This document shows positions 35,744 through 44,573 of a stretch of DNA of 64,000 nt, piece after piece. The first letter of the stretch is position 1; each line of letters starts with the position of its first letter. The stretch spans positions 355,092-419,091 of the forward strand of contig JACRJX010000008.1 in NCBI GenBank assembly GCA_016235595.1, read 5' to 3'. This DNA comes from Verrucomicrobiota bacterium. GTDB taxonomy: Bacteria; Verrucomicrobiota; Verrucomicrobiia; CAIQCK01. The translations under genes and the position numbers were made by a program. The notes beneath the pieces were generated by a model that worked only from the letters and a program-made list of their open reading frames with translations, was not told where the DNA came from and did no database searches.

Positions 35744-36985
35744 ATGACGAAGCAAGCTCAAGAACTGACCCTCGCGCAGCGGCATGTGTCGCTGTGGCTG
35801 GTCACCGTGCTCCACGCGATCACGCACATTTATCCGTTCACGCTGCTGCCTCTCTATCTGGCAATCCGCGCCGACCTGAAACTGACCGGCGACTGGCAGG
35901 CAACGATGCTTGTGACGGTGCAGGGCCTCGCTTACTACATCGCGAGCCTGCCGGTGGGCATTCTGGCCGACAAGATGAGCCGCAAGCGGCTGCTGGCCGT
36001 CGGCGCGCTCATGAACGCGCTGGCGATGCTCGGCCTCGCCTACGCGCCGAACTACGGCTGGGCCGTTGCGTGGATGGCGGCAGCGGGATTGTTCGGCGGC
36101 TTCTTCCATCCGGCGGCGACGCCGCTGATGGTGGCGCTGTTCCCCGAACGGCCCGGCTGGGCGCTGGGCCGCGCGGCCATCGGCGCGGCGTTCGGATTCT
36201 TCATTGCACCGTTCTACGCGGGCTGGCGCGCGCAGGCGGCGGGCTGGCGGCAGCCGTGCCTGGAACTGGCCATCGTCGGCATCGTTGCGGCGGTGTTGTT
36301 CCAACTCTTCGCCCGCGAGCCGCACGACGCGCCGCACGCCTCTGAGCGCGCGACGGAGCACCGCACGCGCAACCAGTGGAAAATGCTGCTGGCGGTGGCG
36401 CTGGTGGCGGTTGCGTTCAGCCTGCGCGACTTTGGGGCGAGCGGCATCACGACCTTCAACTCGCTCTTCCTGCAACGCGGGCTGGGCTTCGATGCGAAGG
36501 CGACCGGCATGCTACTCGGCCTGATGTTCCTCACCGGCATTTTGAGCAATCCGCTGCTCGGCGCGCTTAGCGACAAACACCGCTTTCTGGCCGGCACCGT
36601 GACGATACTCTGCACGGCGGTGTTTGCGGTGCTGATCCCCTGGGCGCCGCGCGCATGGGTCTGGCTCGCGCTCTCCCTCTACGGCTTCTTCACACTGGCG
36701 AACTACCCGGTCATCGAGGCGGCGTTGATGGAAAGCGTGCCGGATGTGTTGCGCGGGCGAACGTTTGGCGTGTTCATCACCGTCGGCGGCACCATCTCCA
36801 GTTTCGCGCATTGGGCGATGGGCAAAGTCGCCGACTCGCTGCAACAGCGTGCAGCCGAGACAAACACGGCGCTGCTCGCGAGCGACTTCGCGCCGTGGTA
36901 TGCGCTGCTGGCCGCGCTGATCGCCGTGAGCGTCGTCGGCATCCACGGCATCCGCTGGCTGCGAAAACTGCAGGCAGCGCAATGA
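35744..36985 (+). CDS. MFS transporter
   Basis: 413 residues with about 12 transmembrane helices. LPVGILADKMSRKRLLAVGALMNAL after helix 2 is the MFS G-x3-D-(R/K)-x-G-[RK]-[RK] loop; similar is LGALSDKHRFLAGTVTIL in the second half. No substrate motif is visible. A TTG four codons earlier is possible, but the ATG at 35744 gives a normal N-terminus. It diverges from the glycoside-hydrolase-like gene across 55 nt and is followed by 89 nt without an obvious terminator. Confidence 0.85.
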   Translation: MTKQAQELTLAQRHVSLWLVTVLHAITHIYPFTLLPLYLAIRADLKLTGDWQATMLVTVQGLAYYIASLPVGILADKMSRKRLLAVGALMNALAMLGLAYAPNYGWAVAWMAAAGLFGGFFHPAATPLMVALFPERPGWALGRAAIGAAFGFFIAPFYAGWRAQAAGWRQPCLELAIVGIVAAVLFQLFAREPHDAPHASERATEHRTRNQWKMLLAVALVAVAFSLRDFGASGITTFNSLFLQRGLGFDAKATGMLLGLMFLTGILSNPLLGALSDKHRFLAGTVTILCTAVFAVLIPWAPRAWVWLALSLYGFFTLANYPVIEAALMESVPDVLRGRTFGVFITVGGTISSFAHWAMGKVADSLQQRAAETNTALLASDFAPWYALLAALIAVSVVGIHGIRWLRKLQAAQ

Positions 36986-37074
36986 TCGGTTGGAGCGGTG
37001 TCAGGATTCAACGGTTCTGTATCCTGACGTCAACCAGCCGTCCCAAGAACCCGATGACACGCCCTCGGTTCTTC

Positions 37075-38040
37075 TCACGCCATCTCGCTCAACGTCGCGA
37101 TCAGATCCGCACGGCGCGCCGGCGCGAGCGCTTCAGGTGACTGGGCGTCGAGGAAGTCGAGCCGGTGAGCCAGGCCGCAGCGGTTCGCGACCTGAATGGC
37201 GAGACCGGGGCGGGCGTTGGCTTCCAGCACGACGGGGCCGATGCTGGCGTCGAGCACGAAGTCCACGCCGACGTAGCCCATCTCCAGCGCATCGGCGAGC
37301 TTTTGCGCCGCATCGAGAAGCTGGTCCCAGAACGGAATCCGCAGTCCTTCGATCGTCGCGCCGGTGTCTGGATGCTTGGAGACGACGTGGTCCTTGCAGA
37401 CGCCGCCGAACGTTTCGCCCGTGCGGAGGTTCACCGCCGCAGCCACTGCGCCTTGGTGGAGATTGGCCCGGCCGCGCGAAGCGGCCGTCGGCAGGCGCAC
37501 CATCGCCATCACCGGCACGCCACGATAGAGGATCACGCGAATGTCGGGCGTGCCGCCGACGGCGATGCGCTCGAAAGCCGCGTGGCGGATGATTCGCTGT
37601 TCGATGATCACGCGGTCGTGCTGGCCGCCCAGTGAGAAAAGGCCGGAGACGACCGTGGACAGATGATAACGCACCTCGGCCAGCTCCAACTCCGCGCCGC
37701 CCGGCGTGCGGAATGTCTCACCGTCGTGTTCCGCCACGACGATGATGCCGCGCCCGCCGCTGCCGCTGGCCGGCTTGATGACGAACTGTGGCCGCTCGCG
37801 CACGCAATCCGGGAAGCCACGGATGTCGCCCTGACGTTCGATGATGGCGTAAGTCTCCGGCACGGGGATGCCCCGCTCCTCGCAGAACTTTTTTGACAGC
37901 AACTTGTCGTCCACGCGCGGGTAGTGCGAGCGCGGGTTGTACGGCAGAACAAAGTCCGCGTTGCGGCGGTTGATTCCGAGGATGCCGCGCGCGCGCAATT
38001 CGGTCGGCCATGCCCATCGGCGTTGCGTTTGCGCTGTCAC
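37075..38040 (-). CDS. Alpha-L-glutamate ligase-related ATP-grasp protein (RimK-like)
   Basis: 321 residues with a GTG start that overlaps the stop of the preceding gene as GTGA. ATP-grasp landmarks are present: RPQFVIKPASGSGGRGIIVV (the ATP loop), GTPDIRVILYRGVPVMAMVRLP, YVGVDFVLDASIGPVVLEANARPGL (Mg-binding and Glu-Asn end). This matches the RimK-related ligase family that is encoded next to a transglutaminase-like 7TM protein in many bacteria, as here. It probably ligates glutamate or a similar amino acid to an unknown acceptor. It is likely required to work with its neighbour, but the substrate is unknown. Confidence 0.87.
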   Translation of the reverse strand: MTAQTQRRWAWPTELRARGILGINRRNADFVLPYNPRSHYPRVDDKLLSKKFCEERGIPVPETYAIIERQGDIRGFPDCVRERPQFVIKPASGSGGRGIIVVAEHDGETFRTPGGAELELAEVRYHLSTVVSGLFSLGGQHDRVIIEQRIIRHAAFERIAVGGTPDIRVILYRGVPVMAMVRLPTAASRGRANLHQGAVAAAVNLRTGETFGGVCKDHVVSKHPDTGATIEGLRIPFWDQLLDAAQKLADALEMGYVGVDFVLDASIGPVVLEANARPGLAIQVANRCGLAHRLDFLDAQSPEALAPARRADLIATLSEMA

Positions 38041-39620
38041 GACTGCGGCCCCTCGGGTTTGCGGGTCGGGCCAAAATCACGAAACCGCAACAACTCCGAC
38101 AGCCGGTAGCCGGTGTAGCGGCCCATGAGAATCAGCACGGCGATGGTGACCAGATGCGCCTCCGGGAACGCGAACAAGAATCGTCCCACCGATCCCCAAC
38201 GCAGCACGAAGTAGCAGCAAAGCGAGACAACGACGGTCCCTGCCAGCAATTGGAGCGCAAACCCGGTTCCGTCCTCTTCGCTCGTCAGATAGAACCGCTC
38301 AATGGTCATCGTCAAAATCACCATCGGCAGCAGCACCGCTTGCGCGCCGGGCGTCAGACGCAGCATATCCAGCAGCGACACGCAGAAGATGATGCAAAGC
38401 ACCACCAGCGTCAGCACTGTGCTCAACCTCGGCACCATCAACAGTTTCAGCCGGTCAAGAAACGAACGGCTCACCAATCCCACCCCCAACACCAGCGCAA
38501 ACACGAAAACGCCTGTGCGCCAGTCAGCAAACACGAAGCTCAACGCAATGAGCGACGGTGTGAACGTCCCGAACGTGCGGATGCCGACGATGGTGCGGAA
38601 AAACGCCGTCACCAAACCGCCGAGCGGCAGCAGCAGGATGAGCGACAGCACCTCGTGCATCTCAAGCGGCAGCCGCGTCAGGTCCGCGAGGGCCGTCAGG
38701 CTGTTGTGCTTCGATCGTCCCGCGCCAAGCCCCGACGGCAACCGCAGCGCAGAGAAATGCGCCTCCAGCCCGCTGCCGCGCGTCACGCGGACGATGTCGC
38801 CGCCGTCGCGGCGAACGGCAAGATAGTTGTAGGGCAGTTCGCGCGCAAAACCGTTCTCCGGCTCAAAAGGCGACCATCGGTTGCCGATCCAAATCTCCGC
38901 CCAGACACGCGGTTCGAGACTGTCGTTTTCCTCCATCACAAAACCCGTCACCAGCCGGGCCGGAGTTTTGTTCGCGCGACAGAGCGCAACCAACGCCCGT
39001 GCGCGGCCCACCGGCGAGCCGGCTTTCTTCTTGAGCGTGCTGACGGCGTCCGACTGTGTCTCTTCCTCGGCGGCTGCGACCTGCGTATGGCAATACTCAA
39101 ACAACTGCTGAATCACATCACCTGTCGGCGGTGTCTCGCGGCGGATGTTCTGCAATGCTTCCATCACCACCGGGTTGTCCGCCTGCACCATCTTGTCGCT
39201 GCGCAGCCACTCTGCCCGCGCCTGCGCGGACAGCAATGGTTCGTTGTAGGCAGGGAAGCGCCCGCGGCGGCTCAGGTGGATGTCGAACTTCGCCGTCATG
39301 TTTTGCTCGCCGGGTTGCAGCGTCAGCAGGTCAATCTCCCGCGTTGCCAGCAGCGGCGAGCGGAGCCGCTCCGGCTGCATGTCCGGGTGGAGCACGTTCT
39401 GCCGGAACACGCGGCAATGTGCCGTGTCAAACGGAAACGCCGCGCTCATCCGCGCGCCAGATGTTTCCGTCTGGAACTTCACCGTGTAGGTCAAGCGCCA
39501 CAGACTCTCACCACTGGCGAGTTGCTGCGCGTGACGCGTATAAGCCCGGAGCCCCACCAGCGCAACTCCCAGCAGCGCCAGCAATCCAGCCACCCAAGGC
39601 GTGGCTTTGCGTGCGTTCAT
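38037..39620 (-). CDS. Inactive-transglutaminase/7TM membrane protein
   Basis: 527 residues. One N-terminal helix (about 8-28), a periplasmic domain (about 30-290) with a transglutaminase-like core (GRARALVALCRANKTPARLVTGF and EPRVWAEIWIGNRWSPFEPEN), then seven C-terminal helices (from about 300; SLILLLPLGGLVTAFF, ALSFVFADWRTGVFVFALVLG and others). The catalytic Cys, His and Asp of real transglutaminases appear replaced (Arg before WAEI and Glu in FEPE), so the domain is probably non-enzymatic. This gene and the ATP-grasp gene form the known conserved pair, coupled by a 4-nt overlap. Substrate or signal is unknown. Confidence 0.85.
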   Translation of the reverse strand: MNARKATPWVAGLLALLGVALVGLRAYTRHAQQLASGESLWRLTYTVKFQTETSGARMSAAFPFDTAHCRVFRQNVLHPDMQPERLRSPLLATREIDLLTLQPGEQNMTAKFDIHLSRRGRFPAYNEPLLSAQARAEWLRSDKMVQADNPVVMEALQNIRRETPPTGDVIQQLFEYCHTQVAAAEEETQSDAVSTLKKKAGSPVGRARALVALCRANKTPARLVTGFVMEENDSLEPRVWAEIWIGNRWSPFEPENGFARELPYNYLAVRRDGGDIVRVTRGSGLEAHFSALRLPSGLGAGRSKHNSLTALADLTRLPLEMHEVLSLILLLPLGGLVTAFFRTIVGIRTFGTFTPSLIALSFVFADWRTGVFVFALVLGVGLVSRSFLDRLKLLMVPRLSTVLTLVVLCIIFCVSLLDMLRLTPGAQAVLLPMVILTMTIERFYLTSEEDGTGFALQLLAGTVVVSLCCYFVLRWGSVGRFLFAFPEAHLVTIAVLILMGRYTGYRLSELLRFRDFGPTRKPEGPQS

Positions 39621-39759
39621 GCCGCCCTCCTCACGTCCGAAGACGGCGTCAACGCCGAACTATTGTCATGTCGAAATCTCATTGTTCTAAAGCCGTCAAT
39701 ACTAGCTGCCGAGACGCCTTCCCACGATGTTTTTCATGCCACAGATGATTTCGTGACCG

Positions 39760-40902
39760 TCACTTCAGGGCATTCGCCTTCATGACGGCGACAATGTCGA
39801 AAAACGCGGGCTTGGGCTGCAACCGGCGGTCGAAAATCAAACCGTAGTCGGTTCGCTTCCACGGCCAGTCGTTGAGCCAACTCCGTCCGTCGTGCAGGCC
39901 CCAGAACGTCACACGCTCCACGGTATCAGTGTGTTTGAGCAGAATCTGAAACAACCTGCCATACTGCTCCGCCTGCCGTCGCAGCACGTCGGACGGGCAA
40001 CCGCCAGCGTAGGGATCGAGCTTTCGCAACTCCGCCTGGTGTTTGCCGCCGTCCGCCCACCACCGGTCTCGTCGCACAACGCCCAGGTCCAGTTCCGTGA
40101 TGGCCACCTTCACGCCGAGCTTGCCCACGGCTTTGATGGTTTCCTCGATATCGTCGAACGGGACGCAGTCCAGCTCCCAGTGGCCTTGAATTCCGACGAC
40201 GTGAATCGGCACACCGCGGTCCTTGAACTCGCGCAGGAGGCACAAAAGCTTGGCGCGTTTCTTTGGCGACTCGATCGAGTAGTCGTTATAGACCAGCCTT
40301 GCCTCCGGGTTGGCCTCGTGGGCGAAACGAAACGCCTGCTCCACCCCATCGTCGCCGATCAACGACTGCCATTTCGACGGACGCAGGAATTCATCGCCGT
40401 CGGAGAGGGCCTCGTTCGCCACATCCCAGCAGGCGATCTTTCCGCGATACCGGCCCGCGACGGCGCGGGCGTGTTCGCGCATTCGCTTCAGCACCTGTTC
40501 GCGGCTGGCCGTTTTATCGCCATCCTTGAAGAACCACGCCGGCGTCTCGTCGTCGCGCATCCAGAACAGATTGTGACCGACGATCTTGAGGTGGTTGGCT
40601 TCAGCAAACGCCACAAACGCGTCCGTCTTCTCGAAGTTGAAGCTGCCCTCACGCGGCTGGATATGAAGGAGTTTCATGTCGTTCTCCGGCGTCACCGTGT
40701 TGAAATGGCGGCGCAGCAGCGCGAGTTCCTCCTGCTGGTAATTGCCCGGCAACGCGCTCACCGCAACGCCAATGTCGAGACGGCCTTTGCAGGCTTCGGA
40801 CAACGCGGCAACGGTCTCCGCCGCCGCCTCGCCGGCGAACGCGAAGATTGCTGCCACCGGGATTGCCATCAACCACACGCCGCTGCTGTGCCGATAGTTC
40901 AT
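39760..40902 (-). CDS. Secreted endo-1,4-beta-xylanase, family GH10
   Basis: 380 residues with an N-terminal signal peptide (about 1-28). The catalytic domain shows VTPENDMKLLHIQP, VGHNLFWMRDDETPAWF, WDVANEAL with acid/base Glu164, HVVGIQGHWEL and KVAITELDLG with nucleophile Glu270, then VTFWGLHDGRSWLND near the end. All are at the usual GH10 spacing for a single-domain enzyme. It would cut xylan backbone outside the cytoplasm, feeding the XylR-controlled genes at 9-20 kb. It diverges from the hydrazine-synthase-like gene across 93 nt. No carbohydrate-binding module is attached. Confidence 0.93.
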   Translation of the reverse strand: MNYRHSSGVWLMAIPVAAIFAFAGEAAAETVAALSEACKGRLDIGVAVSALPGNYQQEELALLRRHFNTVTPENDMKLLHIQPREGSFNFEKTDAFVAFAEANHLKIVGHNLFWMRDDETPAWFFKDGDKTASREQVLKRMREHARAVAGRYRGKIACWDVANEALSDGDEFLRPSKWQSLIGDDGVEQAFRFAHEANPEARLVYNDYSIESPKKRAKLLCLLREFKDRGVPIHVVGIQGHWELDCVPFDDIEETIKAVGKLGVKVAITELDLGVVRRDRWWADGGKHQAELRKLDPYAGGCPSDVLRRQAEQYGRLFQILLKHTDTVERVTFWGLHDGRSWLNDWPWKRTDYGLIFDRRLQPKPAFFDIVAVMKANALK

Positions 40903-40995
40903 GTTCGAAGCTCATACACGACGACTGCCTGTTTGCCGAGAAATTTGGGATGAATCGTCTCGCCGTTCGCGTCGAACTCTGCTAATGAGTCCGGC

Positions 40996-43878
40996 ATGAG
41001 AAGGAACCGCTGCACCCTCCGGACGGCGTGCTTTTTCAGCTTCCTGTTCTTCTTCGCCGCGCGAGGCGATGCGTCGGCCATCCAGACCGGTGCGGCAGTC
41101 ATCAGCCCGCAACAGATTGAAGCCGACTGGTTGAATCCGGAATCCCTCCGCCAATGCGCTGGCGAAACCGGCCCACGCACTGGCGGGAAGGTGACGCCGG
41201 AACTGGATGCCATCGGCGGCTGCGATGGCGTGAAGGACGGCAAGTGGGGCTTCCACACCGCGTTTGAGCAGGATCCGTGGTGGCAGGTGGACCTTGGCAA
41301 GCCGGTGGCGCTGGAGCGCCTCGTGCTCTACAACCGCTGCGACAGTTGCGCCCCGCGCAACTCGCGGATCATCGTGCTGCTCTCCGACGACGGGAGAAGT
41401 TTCCGGCAGGCTTACCAGCACAACGGCACGACGTTCCGCGGCTTCACCGACAAGAAACCGCTCGCAGTGCCGTTGAACGGCGCGACGGCGCGCTACGTGC
41501 GGCTGCAACTGCGCGGCAAGAGCTACTTCCATCTCGACGAGGTGGAGGTTTACGCCGCGGGCGGCGCGGGCAATATTGCGCCCGGCAGGCCGGCGACACA
41601 AAGCAGCGTCAGCACATGGTCAGTAGCGCACACGCAGACGCCGGCCGGGCCGCGCGTGTTTCCCACGACGAAGGTCATCGAGCGCGGCCTGCAACTCGCA
41701 GAGGATTTGCGCCGACGCGGCGTGTCAGCAGAAGACGACGCGGTGGCGCTGCGGCAACTCGGTGAGCGGTTGAAGCGGCTTCCGGCCGACGCCGCCGAGG
41801 ATGCGCGGCAGCGGCTTTACCTTGATGCGCGCTGGGCCGTGCGGAAGCTGGCGCTGCGAAATCCACTGCTCGACTTCGATTCGATCCTGTTTGTGAAATC
41901 CGCGCCGACGCAGTTTCCGCACATGTCGGATCAGTTTTACGGCTGGTGGTCACGGCCGGGCGGCGGCGTGTTTGTGCTGGAAGGTTTCAAGGGGCCGCAG
42001 CCGAAGCTGCGCTGCCTCACTGCTGACATGCCGCTTGGAAGTTTCCTGCGGCCCGACCTCTCCAGCGATGGCAGAAAAGTCCTCTTTGCCTACTGCCGTT
42101 ACTATCCGCACGTGCCGGAACTGAAGGACAAGGTCACCAAGTCGAACCTGCCGGAGGACGCGTTCTATCACGTCTACGAGATGAACCTCGACGGCAGCGG
42201 GCGGCGGCAGTTGACGCGCGGACGCTACGACGACTTCGACGCGCGCTATCTGCCGGGCGGCGATATCGTGTTTCTCTCGACGCGGAAGGGCGTCTTCCTC
42301 CAGTGCAGCCCGGCCAACACCGCCGCCACGACGCGCGGGGATCTTGCCGACAGCTACGTGCGTTGCGGCGGCGGCGACTTCCGGCCGGTGCCGGTCTTCA
42401 CGCTGCACGCGATGGACGCGCGCGGCGGAAACCTGCGGCCGATCTCGGCGTTTGAGAATTTCGAATACACGCCGTCGGTTGCCAACGACGGACGCATCCT
42501 TTACACGCGATGGGATTACATTGACCGCTTCAACGGCCCCTTCTTCAGCCTCTGGTCCACCCATCCCGACGGCACCAACCCGCAACTGGTTTATGGCAAC
42601 TACACCGTCCGCCCGCAGGTGGTTTGCGACGCGCGGCCGATCCCGCAATCGCACAAGCTCATCTTTACCGCCTCCGCGCATCACTCTATCGTCGGCGGTT
42701 CGCTGGTGTTGTTCGATCGCAACCTCGGCACCGAGGAAGCTGCGCCGCTCGTGCGTCTGACGCCGGAGGTGCCGTTCCCGGAGACCGAGGTGAACGTCGG
42801 CGCCTACTACGCGAACCCGTGGGCGCTTTCGGAGCAGTATTTTCTCACTGGCTGGAGCAATCGCAAATTGCCGCCACATCGCCGCGTGAACGAGACCGAT
42901 CAGAATCCCGTCAATGCGATGGGCCTCTATCTCTACGACGCCTTCGGCAACCTGAGCCTCCTTTACCGCGACCCGGCAATCTCCAGCAGCAATCCGATTC
43001 CCGTCCGCCGCCAAGCGCAGCCGCCCGCCATTGCCGCCAGCGCCAAGGCTGATGACGCCACCGAAGGCAGCTTCCTGCTCCAGGACATCTACGAGGGACT
43101 GCCCGGCGTGCCGCGCGGTTCTGTGAAACAGCTGCGAGTCGTCGGTGTGCCACCGAAAGTGCAGCCGTATATGAACAAACCGAACCTCGGCGTCTCGTCC
43201 GAAGACCCCGGCAAATTCCTGCTCGGCACTGTGCCGGTGGAGGCGGACGGCTCGGCATATTTCTGTGTACCGGGCGGCGTTTCGATTTTCTTCCAGGCGC
43301 TCGATGCCGACGGATTGGCACTGCAAACCATGCGCAGTCTCACCTACGTCACGCCCAGACAGACGCTCTCTTGCGTCGGTTGCCACGAGTCGCGCGAAAA
43401 CGCACCGGTTGCCTCGCACACTCCGCCGCTTGCCGCTCGCCGCTCGCCGTCGCAACTCACGCCCGGCCCTTCCGGTTCGTGGCCGCTGCGATTCGACCAG
43501 CTTGTGCAACCGGTGCTGGACAAACTCTGCGTCTCCTGCCACCGCCCCGGCAGCAGCGACATCGCCGCTGCCAGGCTCGACCTTACCGCCCCGAAGTCCT
43601 ACGACAGCCTGCACCAGTTTGGGGGGAAGGACCTCCGCCAGCTGGCGTTTGAGAAAGACCGTTCCATTGTCGGCGAAACGCCCGCGCGCAAGAGCAAACT
43701 GCTGGCGTTGCTCCGCGGCGACAAAGGCCACGCCGGCGTCCGGCTCGACGCCGACAGCTTCAACCGCCTCGCAACATGGATGGATCTTTACGCGCAACGG
43801 CAGGGCCACTTCAGCGACCAACAGGAGGAACAGCTCCGTCAGTTGCGCAAGAAGCTCGCAGCGATGCTGACGCCGTGA
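40996..43878 (+). CDS. Secreted discoidin/beta-propeller/HzsA-like di-haem protein
   Basis: 960 residues. After a signal peptide (about 1-28) comes an F5/8-type C (discoidin) domain (about 60-190: DPWWQVDLGKPVALERLVLYNR, ARYVRLQLRG, HLDEVEVYA), a beta-propeller of PD40/WD40-like blades (about 300-640: LSSDGRKVLFAYCR, YEMNLDGSGRRQLTRG, PDGTNPQLVYGN) and a region like the middle domain of hydrazine synthase alpha (about 650-790, LLGTVPVEADGSAYFCVPG). Two haem-binding sites follow: CVGCH at about 793 and CVSCH at about 845. Such proteins are not restricted to anammox bacteria; they probably transfer electrons at the cell surface. No other hydrazine synthase subunits are present. Confidence 0.75.
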   Translation: MRRNRCTLRTACFFSFLFFFAARGDASAIQTGAAVISPQQIEADWLNPESLRQCAGETGPRTGGKVTPELDAIGGCDGVKDGKWGFHTAFEQDPWWQVDLGKPVALERLVLYNRCDSCAPRNSRIIVLLSDDGRSFRQAYQHNGTTFRGFTDKKPLAVPLNGATARYVRLQLRGKSYFHLDEVEVYAAGGAGNIAPGRPATQSSVSTWSVAHTQTPAGPRVFPTTKVIERGLQLAEDLRRRGVSAEDDAVALRQLGERLKRLPADAAEDARQRLYLDARWAVRKLALRNPLLDFDSILFVKSAPTQFPHMSDQFYGWWSRPGGGVFVLEGFKGPQPKLRCLTADMPLGSFLRPDLSSDGRKVLFAYCRYYPHVPELKDKVTKSNLPEDAFYHVYEMNLDGSGRRQLTRGRYDDFDARYLPGGDIVFLSTRKGVFLQCSPANTAATTRGDLADSYVRCGGGDFRPVPVFTLHAMDARGGNLRPISAFENFEYTPSVANDGRILYTRWDYIDRFNGPFFSLWSTHPDGTNPQLVYGNYTVRPQVVCDARPIPQSHKLIFTASAHHSIVGGSLVLFDRNLGTEEAAPLVRLTPEVPFPETEVNVGAYYANPWALSEQYFLTGWSNRKLPPHRRVNETDQNPVNAMGLYLYDAFGNLSLLYRDPAISSSNPIPVRRQAQPPAIAASAKADDATEGSFLLQDIYEGLPGVPRGSVKQLRVVGVPPKVQPYMNKPNLGVSSEDPGKFLLGTVPVEADGSAYFCVPGGVSIFFQALDADGLALQTMRSLTYVTPRQTLSCVGCHESRENAPVASHTPPLAARRSPSQLTPGPSGSWPLRFDQLVQPVLDKLCVSCHRPGSSDIAAARLDLTAPKSYDSLHQFGGKDLRQLAFEKDRSIVGETPARKSKLLALLRGDKGHAGVRLDADSFNRLATWMDLYAQRQGHFSDQQEEQLRQLRKKLAAMLTP

Positions 43879-43933
43879 GCAGGAAACCTGCATTCTTGTG
43901 GTTGTCCGCAGCCCATAACACCCGACAGTTGAA

Positions 43934-44551
43934 ATGACGGTTCATCTCATAGCCATCGTGGGAGGCAGCGGCTCCGGCAAGACGTGGCTTGCGCGGAGGC
44001 TCCGACAGCGGCTCGGCCGCAACGCGGGCCTGATCTCGCTCGACGATTTCTACCGCGACCTCTCCGCGTTGCCCCGGCGCGAGCGGAACCGGCGAAATTT
44101 CGACAACCCCGCCGCCATCGAGTGGAAGCTGTTCCTGCAAACGCTCGCGCAGATCAAGCGCGGCGAGCCGGCGGTGATTCCCCGTTACGACTTCGCTTCG
44201 CACACGCGAGGTCTGCGGCCAAGACTGTGGAAGCCAAAGCCGGTTGTGCTGCTGGAAGGACTTTGGCTGCTGCGCGAGCTGCGGGCTCGCAGGCTTTACT
44301 CGTTGAGCATATATCTGAACGCCGGCAGTGAGATGCGTTTGCGGCGGCGTATGGCGCGGGACCGGAAGGAACGGGGCCGCAGCCGCGCGTCCGTGCTGCG
44401 GCAGTTCCGGGAGCACGTGGAGCCGATGCACGGACGGTTTGTGGCGCCGCAGTCCCGGTATGCGGACATCGTTCTGGATTCGCCGGTTGGCAGCGAGGCG
44501 CTTTACAAACTGGCGGCGATGGTTGAAGAGTCTACCGGCAGGGCGTCGTGA
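43934..44551 (+). CDS. Uridine-kinase-like P-loop phosphotransferase
   Basis: 205 residues. Walker A at residues 10-17 (GGSGSGKT) and DDFYRDLSALP, the uridine kinase Y-D loop, are followed by VVLLEGLWLL and REHVEPMHGRFVAPQ near the end, as in Udk-type phosphoribulokinase-family kinases. It is close to the family size (about 210) but divergent from E. coli Udk, so another nucleoside or sugar could be the substrate. Located 55 nt after the HzsA-like gene and 22 nt before the nucleotidyltransferase fusion. Confidence 0.75.
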   Translation: MTVHLIAIVGGSGSGKTWLARRLRQRLGRNAGLISLDDFYRDLSALPRRERNRRNFDNPAAIEWKLFLQTLAQIKRGEPAVIPRYDFASHTRGLRPRLWKPKPVVLLEGLWLLRELRARRLYSLSIYLNAGSEMRLRRRMARDRKERGRSRASVLRQFREHVEPMHGRFVAPQSRYADIVLDSPVGSEALYKLAAMVEESTGRAS

Positions 44552-44573
44552 GTTTCGCTTTGAAAATGAACCG

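Noticed and set aside
34648..36345. Plus-strand frame of about 560 codons
   Set aside because: Overlaps the glycoside-hydrolase-like gene on one strand and the MFS gene on the other; neither part resembles a protein family.
38010..39785. Plus-strand frame of nearly 600 codons
   Set aside because: Antisense to the transglutaminase-like membrane protein, with Arg/His/Gln-rich composition and no family.
41950..43893. Minus-strand frame of about 650 codons
   Set aside because: Antisense to the HzsA-like gene; low hydrophobic patterning and no motif.
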